Below are positions 1-8,477 of a DNA stretch of 23,211 nucleotides, in pieces. The position numbers and the translations under genes are program-made. Origin of the DNA: CAYTRP01 sp964625145 (lineage in GTDB: Bacteria > Sumerlaeota > Sumerlaeia > SLMS01 > JAHLLQ01); the NCBI GenBank assembly GCA_964625145.1, contig CAZVAQ010000046.1, positions 1 to 23,211 of the forward strand, read 5' to 3'. The notes beneath the pieces are model-generated. The model was not told where the DNA came from and searched no databases. It saw only the letters and a program-made list of their open reading frames with translations. Position 1 is the stretch's first letter, and the number at the start of each line of letters is the position of its first letter.

Positions 1-478
1 GGCACCACCGCATGCTGGCGTGCCGGGGCCCGCGGCTCACCCACCGCAGGGCCATGCCTCGGGGGGGGGGGAGAATCCGCCATTTGCCGCTCCTTTGTCG
101 CTTTTGGAAGGAGCAAAAATCATCATCTCCCGCACAAATCAACCAAAATCTCCTGGAAATGTTTCCCGCCTCTGTTGAATATTGAAAATGCAAGGTTGGA
201 GGAAGAGAGCGGACGAATACGGTCGTCGCCGTACGAGCATGCTGCGGGCGTCCTCGCCTGCCACGTTCTGTGCAGGCAGAGATGCCAGCCTTCGTTGAAA
301 CTTCGGCTGACGGGCCCGCACCACGTTCACCTCTCCAGATCGCTGCTCTGCCGCAATTCTCCCTCGCCTGCTTGACCCCGGCGGGCTGGGCTGGTCGATT
401 GGGGCGAAGGATCAGCACTGGAAGCCTCGCGTCGCGACTGGCTCGTGCAGCGAGCGCACTCACAAGGAGTCCACAAGG
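1..478. other. No recognisable gene; upstream region of the metallophosphoesterase
   Basis: Short open frames exist on both strands but none has a recognisable product, a convincing ribosome site or protein-like composition. The stretch holds an uninterrupted run of 11 G at 61-71, and a weak imperfect hairpin at about 256-277 with arms GCCTGC and GCAGGC. No good sigma-70 promoter pair stands out. The 3' end carries the ribosome site of the next gene. The left edge could contain the tail of a gene cut off by the window, but I see no support for it. Confidence 0.5.
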
Positions 479-1894
479 ATGACGAACTCTGTAGCGAAAG
501 CCATTGGGCGGGGTTGCGATCGGGGTCGGAGGGAAGGATCGCGACTGGGCGCCTGGGCGTTGGCTCCCGCGCTACTGGGGCTGGTCTTGGTGTGCCTGTC
601 CCAGGCACCGGCGAGGGCCGAGGTCCGGGTGGTGACGGCCAATCCGGGGGAGGATTGCTCGACGCAGATCAACATCGGTTGGCATGCGGATCTGGACCAG
701 ACGACGTGTGATGTGGTGTATGCGGAACGGGCCGATGCCGCGTGGGCGCGGGCCGTCACGGTGCCGGGCGCGTGGCGCCGCTCGGAAGTTTTCGACGGCA
801 TACCGTCAAAATTGCCCAACGGACAGGATTGGGACGAGGAGGCGGTGTTTCTGGATTACGGCGTGACGTTGTCGGAGCTGGAGCCGGACACGGAGTACAT
901 GTACAAGGTCGTGAGCGGCGACGAGGAAAGCGACGTGCGCTACTTCAAGACCGCGGGCGCCAGCGAGTTCACGTTCCTGTGGTTCAGCGATTGCCATTTG
1001 TATACTCCCCTGCCCCATCGCGCGCAGAATGCAAGCCGCGTGATCGACGAAGCCCTGAAGATCGAACCGAGCGTGGACTTCATGTTCTCCACGGGCGATG
1101 TCGTGGCCTGGGGCGGCAGCTATTCGTTCTGGGTGAACCTGTTCGAGCAGCCCTTTGCCAAGAACTACATGTTTGCCGACGTGATCGGGAACCACGATTG
1201 GATGAAGCGCCGCGATGGCGGCGACGACGCGTTCTTTGATGTGCCTCACAACAATCCGCGCAATGGCTACGCGGGGCAGGAGGGCGTGTGCTATTGGTTC
1301 ATCTATGGCGACGTGCTGTTCATCACGCTCAACAACGAGAAGATGCGCACCAGCGACGAGGCCGTGGCGGAGGCCAAGGAATGGGCCGCCAGCGTCATCG
1401 AGGAGCAGCGCGGGCGCTACAAGCGCATCTTCATCGCGGAGCATTACCAATGGTTCGATGGCCGCAATGGCCGGTCGAATTGGTACGAACGATGGAAGGA
1501 GTTCTGTGACGAGTACAACGTGACCATGGCCCTGTCCGGCAACAACCACGTGTACCAGCGCACACTCCCGCTACGCAACGACCAGGTCGTCGAGCCCGGC
1601 CTCGGCACGGTGTACATGGTGGCGCCATCATCCGACGGCGAACGCGGTGTGAAGGCCGGCGAGCTGACCCAGAACACCGAGAAGCTGGCGTTCACCTATT
1701 CGAGCCAGAACCATTCGAGCGAAAGCTCGGTGCGGACGATTGGCTGCGTGCTCGTCGATGTCCGCCCCGACAGCATCACCACGCGCCTTGTCTACATCGA
1801 CGACGACAAGCAGGTGCAGGTGGCAGACGAGACCACGGTCGCAACCTTGCCAAGCGACGCGCCCCGCCTTTTGCCTGCCATGTCCGCGCCTTGA
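479..1894 (+). CDS. Exported purple-acid-phosphatase-like metallophosphoesterase
   Basis: This 471-residue protein is probably a secreted phosphoesterase that uses two metal ions. The N-terminus is a signal peptide with a long basic n-region, a hydrophobic core at about 27-41 and a likely cut after ARA at residue 47. Residues 48-160 look like the fibronectin-III-type domain that precedes the catalytic domain in purple acid phosphatases. The catalytic domain shows the calcineurin-family motifs: DCH (171-173), GD (206-207), GNHD (237-240) and the His in AEHYQWF (322). The last motif reads GNNHVYQRT (354-362), so the first His of the usual GHxH is Asn. The start is supported by AAGGAG nine bases upstream. 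It converges with the next gene, with an inverted repeat between them. The substrate cannot be told from sequence. Confidence 0.88.
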   Translation: MTNSVAKAIGRGCDRGRREGSRLGAWALAPALLGLVLVCLSQAPARAEVRVVTANPGEDCSTQINIGWHADLDQTTCDVVYAERADAAWARAVTVPGAWRRSEVFDGIPSKLPNGQDWDEEAVFLDYGVTLSELEPDTEYMYKVVSGDEESDVRYFKTAGASEFTFLWFSDCHLYTPLPHRAQNASRVIDEALKIEPSVDFMFSTGDVVAWGGSYSFWVNLFEQPFAKNYMFADVIGNHDWMKRRDGGDDAFFDVPHNNPRNGYAGQEGVCYWFIYGDVLFITLNNEKMRTSDEAVAEAKEWAASVIEEQRGRYKRIFIAEHYQWFDGRNGRSNWYERWKEFCDEYNVTMALSGNNHVYQRTLPLRNDQVVEPGLGTVYMVAPSSDGERGVKAGELTQNTEKLAFTYSSQNHSSESSVRTIGCVLVDVRPDSITTRLVYIDDDKQVQVADETTVATLPSDAPRLLPAMSAP

Positions 1895-1945
1895 TCGGCG
1901 CAGGCAACCGAGCTCCAATAGCGTGAAACGACCGGCGCGGCGATC

Positions 1946-1988
1946 ATTCGCAAACCCAGCGAATCAATCCCGCGCCGGGTTTGCGAAT
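1946..1988. terminator. Inverted repeat between convergent genes, possible bidirectional terminator
   Basis: ATTCGCAAACCC at 1946-1957 is matched by its exact reverse complement at 1977-1988. This makes a 12-bp perfect stem with a 19-base loop, lying between two convergent stop codons. Neither side has a good T-tract, so strong intrinsic termination is not certain. Position and symmetry suggest it ends or stabilises transcripts from both sides. Confidence 0.5.
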
Positions 1989-2002
1989 CACGCGATTGGA
2001 AA

Positions 2003-2272
2003 TCAATACGCCGTATAGCGGCGCACGCTCACGGACTCGTACTCGCCGTTCACCATCCGCCCCGGCCGCCATATGTACAACGCGTCACCCTGCTCATTTG
2101 TCGTGGCGATCATCGGCCCGTCCAACGCGATGATGCCCCCAGCCGTCACGCGCGGGATCATGTGATCAGGCTGCGCGACACCCGGCCGTGCGATCATCAC
2201 AACGGCGTTCACCGCCAACAGGATTGCGATGAGCGCCAACATCCCCCGTGACCGCAAAAGCTCCATCTTCAT
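2003..2272 (-). CDS. Small exported or membrane-anchored protein, unknown function
   Basis: The product has 89 residues. Residues 1-30 form a short basic start followed by a hydrophobic stretch (LALIAILLAVNAVVMIA), so it is either a signal peptide or a membrane anchor. The remainder, about 55 residues, contains GGIIALDGPMIATTNEQGDA and ends in YTAY; I recognise no family. A strong GGAGG sits eight bases before the ATG, which supports real translation despite the short length. It stands alone, convergent with the metallophosphoesterase gene. Confidence 0.7.
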   Translation of the reverse strand: MKMELLRSRGMLALIAILLAVNAVVMIARPGVAQPDHMIPRVTAGGIIALDGPMIATTNEQGDALYIWRPGRMVNGEYESVSVRRYTAY

Positions 2273-2739
2273 GGCAGCAACCTCCGACTCTGGAATTTGC
2301 GGAAGCTACGGCACCCAGTTCGTCCGTCAAGGCTCAACTGCCTTCGCTGGCCATCCGCTCATTGAGCAGCCTGCTGTAATCTGCATGGTCCGAGCATGGC
2401 TGTGGGACTGCTCGCAAACCTGTGCGAGCAAGTCGGACTAGCGACTGCGATTTGCAACAAACCTGGCCTCGTTCCGCGCGACCTGGACGACGCGCGGTTT
2501 CACAACTCGGTGAGAGCGCACCACCTTCCACAGCAGCACCTTGGCCGTGTGGATGACTCCATGATCGTGACCCGAGAGGATATATCGTTCGAAGAGCGCG
2601 CCATCGGCTTCACCACCGACTTCCTTGTCATCCCAGCTCACCGGTCGGCCCCCAACGTGAACTCGCGACTTGTCAAGACCCCCCGCCCAGGATCGCCAAG
2701 GCGCAATCCGGGTCTGCCGATGCAGCCGCGGAAACAAAA
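2273..2739. other. Intergenic stretch without a convincing gene
   Basis: Open frames run across this region on both strands: about 125 codons forward from 2396, and about 131 codons reverse across 2438-2833. The reverse one would run through the tRNA. Neither has a recognisable domain, a good ribosome site or a signal peptide. No repeat or hairpin stands out before the tRNA terminator at 2740. It could be gene debris or long leader sequence. Confidence 0.45.
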
Positions 2740-2763
2740 CCGGCCCGTCTCGCGACGGGCCGG
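2740..2763 (-). terminator. Intrinsic terminator of the tRNA-Gly gene
   Basis: Read on the minus strand, a perfect 10-bp stem (arms 2740-2749 and 2754-2763, four-base loop) is followed at once by TTTTGTTT. A GC-rich stem plus T-tract is the standard form of a Rho-independent terminator. It lies about 25 bases past the 3' end of the tRNA. Confidence 0.85.
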
Positions 2764-2791
2764 GGGCGCTTGATTTTGTGGGAGTTACTGG

Positions 2792-2865
2792 AGCGGGACA
2801 CGGGGCTCGAACCCGCGACCTCCACCTTGGCAAGGTGGCGCTCTAGCCAACTGAGCTAGTCCCGC
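2792..2865 (-). tRNA. tRNA-Gly, anticodon GCC
   Basis: The minus strand folds as a complete cloverleaf. The acceptor GCGGGAC pairs with GTCCCGC, and the D arm is GCTC/GAGC. The anticodon stem CCACC/GGTGG encloses the loop TTGCCAA, which puts GCC at the anticodon. The T arm has TTCGAGC in the loop, with one G-T closing pair. The discriminator base is T, and CCA is encoded directly after it (2791-2789). It closely resembles known bacterial tRNA-Gly(GCC), including the GCGGGA acceptor start. An intrinsic terminator follows. Confidence 0.97.
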
Positions 2866-2879
2866 TCGCGGGAGGAATG

Positions 2880-2907
2880 GGGTGCCCTGAATGGGCGGGT
2901 GTGTCAA
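2880..2907 (-). promoter_or_regulatory. Possible tRNA-Gly promoter (TTGACA -35)
   Basis: The minus strand carries a consensus TTGACA at 2907-2902, about 40 bases upstream of the tRNA 5' end. That is the right distance for a sigma-70 promoter. The expected -10 position is GC-rich (near GCACCC) and does not match TATAAT, so the call rests on the -35 alone. Confidence 0.3.
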
Positions 2908-2955
2908 GGGTTTCGGGGCGGAAAATTTTGGGCCGGGCCCGGGCGGCGCTTCGCC

Positions 2956-3720
2956 CTACTTCAGTTTCCACTTTGGCGCGTCGGGTTGCTTGGACTTCTT
3001 GGGGGCGCGAGGTCCGCGGACGGCGGGGGCGGAGCGGTCAGTGGAGCCGCTGGAGGTCGATGAATGAAGGGTGATGGTGAAGTCGGGTGCCAGCAGGGGG
3101 ACGGCGGCAGCGGCGGCGAAGAGGATGAGGAGCCAGGAGGAGGCGATGCCCCACAGCAGGGCGTCGGAACTGCCGAGGAGCGCGGCGCCGGCCAGCAATG
3201 GAATGGCGGCCAAGCGCGGCGCGCTGCTGCCGGTCATCCACACAAGGGCGCAGCCGGCCAGCAGAGTCGGGTGGGGGAGGACGGCCATAGGGGCTTTGAA
3301 GAACCCGGCGGCCAACGAGTCGTTGAAGAAGGGATGCAGCATGGCCACGGCCATGGCGGCCCAAAATGTCCAATTGGCCCATGTGTGCTCGGAGCGGGTC
3401 TGCCACGCGGTCTGCGCCGAAAACGCCGGGATGAGAACGAGGGCGCCGATGATCAAGGCGAGGAAGTCGACGGGTTCGCCGACGGGGGTGCGGATGGCGC
3501 GCGGGCCAAAGGGGAGGCCGAGGGTGATGAGGCCGCTGTAGAGGATGAAGGCGCTGATGATGAGGTGCGCGGCCAGCACGCCGGTCAGCAGCTTCTGGCC
3601 GGGGTTCTGGTTGCCGGTGACGACGGCGATCAGGGCGCTGAGCAGCGCGATTTTGCCAACCAGCGCCGCGGGCCAATACATGTAGGTGGCGTAGCCGTAG
3701 AACTGTAGCAGGTCGTTCAC
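2956..3720 (-). CDS. Multi-pass membrane protein, unknown function
   Basis: The protein has 254 residues and about seven hydrophobic segments, for example VGKIALLSALIAVV, LLTGVLAAHLIISAFILY, FLALIIGALVLIPAF and SSWLLILFAAAAAVPLL. It ends in a hydrophilic, basic, Pro/Ser-rich tail of about 45 residues that finishes KWKLK. I do not recognise the family. The start is GTG at 3720, with CGGAGG about 11 bases upstream. A long frame overlaps it on the same strand (3038-5044), but that one is Arg/His/Gln-rich and runs opposite purB, so it is a shadow. The gene is divergent from purB. Confidence 0.72.
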   Translation of the reverse strand: MNDLLQFYGYATYMYWPAALVGKIALLSALIAVVTGNQNPGQKLLTGVLAAHLIISAFILYSGLITLGLPFGPRAIRTPVGEPVDFLALIIGALVLIPAFSAQTAWQTRSEHTWANWTFWAAMAVAMLHPFFNDSLAAGFFKAPMAVLPHPTLLAGCALVWMTGSSAPRLAAIPLLAGAALLGSSDALLWGIASSWLLILFAAAAAVPLLAPDFTITLHSSTSSGSTDRSAPAVRGPRAPKKSKQPDAPKWKLK

Positions 3721-3892
3721 GATGGGGATAGCCTCCGGGAGAAGATTGGCGGAGGATCTGCTGCGGGGTCACACGTTTTTTCCGGGGGCTTGGTGCGCCC
3801 GTGGGGCGTTTTGGTGCAGAGTCGGGCTTGTCCCCCCGGGGTGGGGTGTCCCTAAACCGGGCCCCCGATTCCCTGTGCAAAGGCATGTACCC

Positions 3893-5188
3893 ATGATTGA
3901 CCGTTATTCCCTGTCGCCCATGAAGGATTTGTGGACCGAGGAGGCCAAGTTCCAGAGTTGGCTGGATGTGGAGCTGGCCGCGTGCGACTATTGGGCGTCG
4001 AAGGGGAAGATCCCCGCCGAGGACTTGAAGGCCATCCGCGAGAAGGCCACCATCGACGTGGCGCGCATCGAGGAGATCGAGGCGACGGTGCGTCATGACG
4101 TGATTGCGTTCACGACGCAGCTCGCCGAGCGCATCGGTCCGTCGTCGCGCTATGTGCACCTGGGGCTGACGAGCAGCGACGTGGTGGACACGGCGCTGGC
4201 GCTTCGGTTGGTGAAGGCCGCGGACTTGATCGCCGGTTGCGTGGAGGCTATCCACGCGACGTTGACGGATCTGGCCGCGCGGCACAAGCGCACGATGATG
4301 ATGGGCCGCACGCACGGCATGCACGCGGAGCCGACGACGTTCGGGCTGAAGGTGCTGATCTGGCGCGAGGAGTTTGGCCGTCACCGCGAGCGTCTGGCGG
4401 CGGCGCGGCGCGACATCGGCGTGGGCAAGATCAGTGGCGCGGTCGGCACGGCGGCGCACACGGGGTTGGCGATGGAGGAAAGCGTCTGCGCGGCGCTGGG
4501 CCTGGCACCGGCTCCCGTCTCGACACAAGTGCTCCAGCGCGATCGCCACGCGGCGTTTGTGTCGTGCCTGGCGTTGATCGGCGCGAGCATAGAAAAAGTC
4601 GCCACGGAGATTCGCACGCTGCAGCGCCCGGAGATTCGCGAGCTGGAGGAGCCGTTTGCCAAGGGGCAGAAGGGAAGCTCGGCGATGCCGCACAAGCGCA
4701 ACCCCGTGCAGTGCGAACAGTTGACGGGCCTCGCGCGGGTGCTGCGCGGTCACGTGGTGACGGCGCTGGAGAACGTGGCGCTGTGGTCCGAACGCGACAT
4801 CTCGCACAGCAGCGGCGAGCGCGTGATCCTGGCCGATGCGTGCATCCTGGCGCATTACATGTTGAGCAAGCTGAACAACATCCTCGGCGGCTTGACCGTC
4901 AATGCGGACCGCATGCGCCAGAACCTGAACGTGACGCGCGGGTTGATCTATTCGCAGAAGATGCTGCTCCGTCTGGTGGACGAGGGGCTGACGCGCGAGG
5001 ATGCCTACGCCGCCGTGCAGGCCGCGGCGATGCGCACGTGGCATGGCGAGCGGCTCTTCGTGGACGAGTTGCTGGAGGAGCAGGCAGTAGCCGGGAAGTT
5101 CGACCGCGAGCGGCTGCTCGGATGGTTTGATCCGGAGTCGTACCTCGGCGAAGTCGACGCCATCTTCGCGCGGTGTGGCCTAGGATAA
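3893..5188 (+). CDS. purB: Adenylosuccinate lyase
   Basis: PurB acts twice in cytoplasmic purine synthesis. It removes fumarate from SAICAR to give AICAR, and from adenylosuccinate to give AMP. The 431-residue length equals that of the Bacillus-type enzyme. Visible markers are RHDVIAF with His68, TSSDVVDTA, GRTHGMHAEPTTFG with His141, and the fumarase/aspartase superfamily signature GSSAMPHKRNP at 261-271 on the flexible catalytic loop. The frame is open back to 3722. The first 57 codons do not look like PurB, and MIDRYS is the usual family start, so I place the start at ATG 3893, with AAAGG nine bases upstream. The gene stands alone and converges with the M16 peptidase gene. Confidence 0.96.
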   Translation: MIDRYSLSPMKDLWTEEAKFQSWLDVELAACDYWASKGKIPAEDLKAIREKATIDVARIEEIEATVRHDVIAFTTQLAERIGPSSRYVHLGLTSSDVVDTALALRLVKAADLIAGCVEAIHATLTDLAARHKRTMMMGRTHGMHAEPTTFGLKVLIWREEFGRHRERLAAARRDIGVGKISGAVGTAAHTGLAMEESVCAALGLAPAPVSTQVLQRDRHAAFVSCLALIGASIEKVATEIRTLQRPEIRELEEPFAKGQKGSSAMPHKRNPVQCEQLTGLARVLRGHVVTALENVALWSERDISHSSGERVILADACILAHYMLSKLNNILGGLTVNADRMRQNLNVTRGLIYSQKMLLRLVDEGLTREDAYAAVQAAAMRTWHGERLFVDELLEEQAVAGKFDRERLLGWFDPESYLGEVDAIFARCGLG

Positions 5189-5199
5189 GATGGTTTGGC

Positions 5200-5260
5200 C
5201 AAGGAGGCACGGAGAGCACGGAGAAAAAGCAGTCAACAGATGAAAAAGATGAACACGGAT
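5200..5260. repeat. Short 9-bp-period repeat patch downstream of purB
   Basis: Two small direct repeats of nine-base period lie side by side. CACGGAG occurs at 5208-5214 and 5217-5223, and AGATGAA at 5238-5244 and 5247-5253. The patch is A/G-rich and unlike the surrounding coding DNA. Its wording, with CACGGAG followed by AGATGAA and AACACGG, resembles non-coding dispersed repeats I recall from intergenic regions of several environmental bacterial genomes. That resemblance is from memory, not from a search. Confidence 0.45.
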
Positions 5261-5334
5261 TGAGATGCGCGAATCAGCATCAGGATCTCTTCATCCTTCC
5301 CCTTCCTTGTCACCGTGGTAAATCACAAACAGGA

Positions 5335-5362
5335 AACGCCCCCGCCGTGAAGCGGGGGCGTT
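5335..5362. terminator. Bidirectional terminator between purB and the M16 peptidase gene
   Basis: A perfect 11-bp GC-rich stem (arms 5335-5345 and 5352-5362) encloses a six-base loop. Both flanks are moderately T-rich on their own strand: TTCTTGTTT on the plus side, and TTTCCTGTTTG on the minus side. It lies between two convergent stop codons, 26 bases past the peptidase stop, so it can end transcripts from either side. Confidence 0.8.
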
Positions 5363-5387
5363 CTTGTTTGGGGGTGTGGGTGATGAG

Positions 5388-8315
5388 TTACCTCGGGAAG
5401 ATGTCGTCCACGTTGACGATGCGCACGCGGCCGAACTTCTTCAGGGCCTCCATGTCGATGCGGTCCGAATCGCCGACGATGGAGATGAGCTTGGGCTGGT
5501 TGCGAATCGTCTCGCGGTGGAATCCGGTCATGTCGGCGATGGTGGCATTGGCCAATGACTGGAAGATGCTTTCACGCGGATCGCCCTTCAGGCCGAGGCG
5601 ATCCCATGCGCGCACGGTGCTGATGCGCCCGCGGAATCCGACGGGGTTGGTGCGGATCTGGTTGTCCAAAGCGGCCAGCGTCAGCTCGAAGCGCGGCTGT
5701 TCCTCCGGCGGGTTGTCCATCAGATCCAACATCGCCTCCAGCGCCTCGACGGTCTTGTCGACCTGGGTGCCGACGACGCCGATCATCAGGTCCTCCTCGC
5801 CCAGGCGCGACCCGGTGCGATAGATCGCGCCCGCGGAGTAGGCCAGCGCGCGGGCTTCACGAATTTCCTGGAAGACGACTGCAGACATGCTGCCGCTGAA
5901 GTATTCGTTGAACAGTTCAACGCCAAGCCGGCGATCCGGATCGACGAGCGGGCCGGCGGATTCGATGCGAATCTGCGATTGGGCGGTCTTCTGGTCGACG
6001 AAGAGGATCTCGGTTTCGTTCACCTTGCGCGTGGGGCGGAACCGGTAATCCGGCGTCTTGGCCAAGCCGTCCGGAGCAACGGGGAAGGTCTTCTCGAGCG
6101 TGCTCGCCAGCTCCTGCGCAGACCGCGGTCCGACATAAGTGATGACGTGCTCGGTGCGGGGGATTTCGCGCACGATTCCAATCAGCTCTTGCGCGGTCAT
6201 CGCGCGCAACTGCCCGGCGGTCAGCGCCTCCAGGTTGGGCGCTTCATCGCCATAGCGGTTGTAATACACCAGCGCGGTGCTGATGGCGGGTGGATTCTTC
6301 TTCTCGGTCTCGCGTTCGTTGAGGATGACATCCACAAGATCGGCAAGGGCCTGCTCGGTGACGCTTGGCTGCGCGAGGAGCTCGCGCAGCAGGGCGAGCG
6401 ATTCCTCGAATGTGTCGTCCAGGCCGGCGATGGTGACGATCGTCTGGCTGCCGGTGGCACCGATGCCGAAGTCGGTGCCGAGTCGATACCACTCCTTGCT
6501 GAGCTCATCCGGTGCCAGGCGGGCAGTGCCGGCCTTGTCCATCAGGCGCGTTGCCAGTGCGAGGCGGTTGTCGTGGTCGGTGCCCTTCTCCACGACAAGC
6601 TGCAGTTGATAGAGGTGATTGACGGGATTCGCGGAATGATAAACCGTGCGGCCGTCCTTGCTGCGGTCGATGTGGATTTCCTTTTCCGGATCCAGGAAGC
6701 GCGGCTCGATGGGCTCTGTCTCGACGGCGAGCACCTTCGCAGCGAATTCCGAGCGGCGCGATGGATCCATCTCCAACGGATCGATGCGCGGCTTCTCAAT
6801 CTTCTCCTGGCCGGAGGGGCCGTCCTTGCGATAGCCGGCCACATAGCCATCGGCAAAGTACTTGTTGGCCACGCGGATGATGTCCTCGCGGGTCACTTCG
6901 GCATAGCGGTCGAGATCGTGACGGGCTTCCAGCCAGCTGCGGCGGTTGATGAAGGCGTCGCGAATGGCGGAAACGCGACCTTGGTTGGATTCGAAGCTCT
7001 GCTCCTGGTTCTTGCGGAAGTCATTGACGATGGCTTCCAGCAGCCAATCCTCGAATTCGCCCTTCTTGATGGTCTCCAGTTGATCGAGCAGAAGCTGCTC
7101 GACTTCCTCCAACGTTTGGCCGTCCTTGGGAATGCCCCACAGGTACTGCGCGCCATAGTCGTTGCCGCGCAGGGGGAAGGAACCCGCCTCGCGAACGCGT
7201 TGTGCCTGGTTCAGGTTCAGGTTGATCAGCCCGGCGCTGCGATTGTCCATGATCATGTCGACCAGGTTCAGGGCCCACGTGTCCTCATGACCGTAGGGGG
7301 CCGTGCGGAACGCGAGCATGACATATTCCTCGCCGGGATAATTGACGGTGACGCGGCGGACGGAATCGACGGGCGGTTCGTTCAGGGCAGGGCCAGCCGG
7401 GATGGGCTTGGCCTCCATCGCCGAAAAATGCGCCGCGATGACCTTGATCGCCTCATCCGGATCAACATCGCCACTGATGATGATGGCCATGTTGTTGGGG
7501 ACGTACCACGTGTTGTAATAATCGTAGATGCGCTTGATGGACGGGCGCTTCAGGTGGTCCGTATCGCCGAGGACCGTTTGGCGGTACGGATGCTTCTGAT
7601 AGAGCGCCTCGTTGACGGCCTCGAAGATGATGTCGTTCTTGTCGTCGAGCGAGCGGTTCTTCTCCTCGTAGACGGTTTCGAGCTCCGTGTGGAAGATGCG
7701 GAAGACCGGATTGGCAAAGCGATCCGATTCCATCATGGCCCATTGCTCGAGCCGGTTGTTGGGCAGTTCGACCTTGTAGACCGTCTCCTCGCGCCACGTG
7801 TGGGCGTTCATGCTCGATCCGCCAAGGGCGCTGTAGAGCTGGTCGAACTCGTTGGGCACGGCGTATTGCGCGGCCTGGCTGGACAGGGCGTTGATGCGAT
7901 CATAGATCTCGGCGCGGCGCGCGGGATCCGCCTCGACAAAGTGCTCCTCATAAAGGGCAGTGATCTGGTCGAGGAGCGGCTTCTCCGCGGCGTAGTCAAC
8001 CGTGCCCAGTTGCTGGCTCCCCTTGAACATCAGGTGCTCGAGGTAATGGGCCAGGCCGGTGGTGTCGGGGGGATCATTCTTCCCGCCCACGCGCACGGCG
8101 ATCTCGCTGTAGAAGCGGGGCTCCTCCTGGTTGACGCTGATGTAAACGCGCAGGCCGTTGGGCAGCTCGTACACGTGTACATCGGTGGGGTCGTCCTTTG
8201 CCGGTATGTGCACGACCTTGTAGCCGCTTGGCTGGCGCAGGTTGCACGCGGCCAGGACCAGCAGGGCCGTCCACAGGGTCAGGAGTCGAGCCATGGAGCT
8301 CATGGTAATTCGCAT
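5388..8315 (-). CDS. M16 family zinc metallopeptidase, lipoprotein
   Basis: This insulinase/pitrilysin-family (M16) peptidase has about 975 residues and two tandem homologous halves. The N-terminus is a lipoprotein signal ending in the lipobox LAAC (Cys24 counted from the ATG at 8315), so it is probably tethered to a membrane in the envelope. The inverted zinc motif HYLEH is at 90-94, with a matching downstream Glu in ELETVYEE at about 211-213. The second half keeps the fold-type sequence but has no HxxEH, as is usual for the inactive half. The frame opens four codons earlier, at 8327. That ATG has AAGG touching it, whereas the ATG at 8315 has AAGGA about 11 bases upstream, so I prefer 8315. 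It probably degrades peptides or small proteins in the periplasm. Confidence 0.93.
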   Translation of the reverse strand: MRITMSSMARLLTLWTALLVLAACNLRQPSGYKVVHIPAKDDPTDVHVYELPNGLRVYISVNQEEPRFYSEIAVRVGGKNDPPDTTGLAHYLEHLMFKGSQQLGTVDYAAEKPLLDQITALYEEHFVEADPARRAEIYDRINALSSQAAQYAVPNEFDQLYSALGGSSMNAHTWREETVYKVELPNNRLEQWAMMESDRFANPVFRIFHTELETVYEEKNRSLDDKNDIIFEAVNEALYQKHPYRQTVLGDTDHLKRPSIKRIYDYYNTWYVPNNMAIIISGDVDPDEAIKVIAAHFSAMEAKPIPAGPALNEPPVDSVRRVTVNYPGEEYVMLAFRTAPYGHEDTWALNLVDMIMDNRSAGLINLNLNQAQRVREAGSFPLRGNDYGAQYLWGIPKDGQTLEEVEQLLLDQLETIKKGEFEDWLLEAIVNDFRKNQEQSFESNQGRVSAIRDAFINRRSWLEARHDLDRYAEVTREDIIRVANKYFADGYVAGYRKDGPSGQEKIEKPRIDPLEMDPSRRSEFAAKVLAVETEPIEPRFLDPEKEIHIDRSKDGRTVYHSANPVNHLYQLQLVVEKGTDHDNRLALATRLMDKAGTARLAPDELSKEWYRLGTDFGIGATGSQTIVTIAGLDDTFEESLALLRELLAQPSVTEQALADLVDVILNERETEKKNPPAISTALVYYNRYGDEAPNLEALTAGQLRAMTAQELIGIVREIPRTEHVITYVGPRSAQELASTLEKTFPVAPDGLAKTPDYRFRPTRKVNETEILFVDQKTAQSQIRIESAGPLVDPDRRLGVELFNEYFSGSMSAVVFQEIREARALAYSAGAIYRTGSRLGEEDLMIGVVGTQVDKTVEALEAMLDLMDNPPEEQPRFELTLAALDNQIRTNPVGFRGRISTVRAWDRLGLKGDPRESIFQSLANATIADMTGFHRETIRNQPKLISIVGDSDRIDMEALKKFGRVRIVNVDDIFPR

Positions 8316-8477
8316 GTTTGCGTTCATCCTTGGTTACGGTGAAGCTGCCGGCCGGGTAGGGTGGCTGGCGCACGATCAATCGGCCAGTCAACAAATCGTC
8401 CCGGCCGAAGGAAAGGGCAATTTGCGGGTTTTGCGTCAGTCTGGAGAGTTTTCTCCAAGTACGCCGGACGCTCTGAC

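Noticed and set aside
2396..2833. Overlapping 125- and 131-codon frames next to the tRNA
   Set aside because: No domain, ribosome site or protein-like composition, and the minus frame would run through the tRNA.
2789..2865. tRNA-Gly as an integration site
   Set aside because: No integrase and no repeat of the tRNA 3' end is visible in the window.
3722..3892. N-terminal extension of PurB from ATG 3722
   Set aside because: The extra 57 residues are Trp/Cys/Arg/Pro-rich and unlike the family. MIDRYS at 3893 matches the usual start and gives the standard length.
3038..5044. 668-codon open frame on the minus strand across purB and the membrane gene
   Set aside because: It is Arg/His/Gln-rich with no domain, and lies opposite two well-supported genes. 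Long antisense frames are expected in GC-rich DNA.
5979..8342. 787-codon plus-strand frame opposite the M16 peptidase
   Set aside because: The sense strand has the lipobox, HYLEH motif and two M16 halves. The plus frame is a repetitive shadow without motifs or ribosome site.
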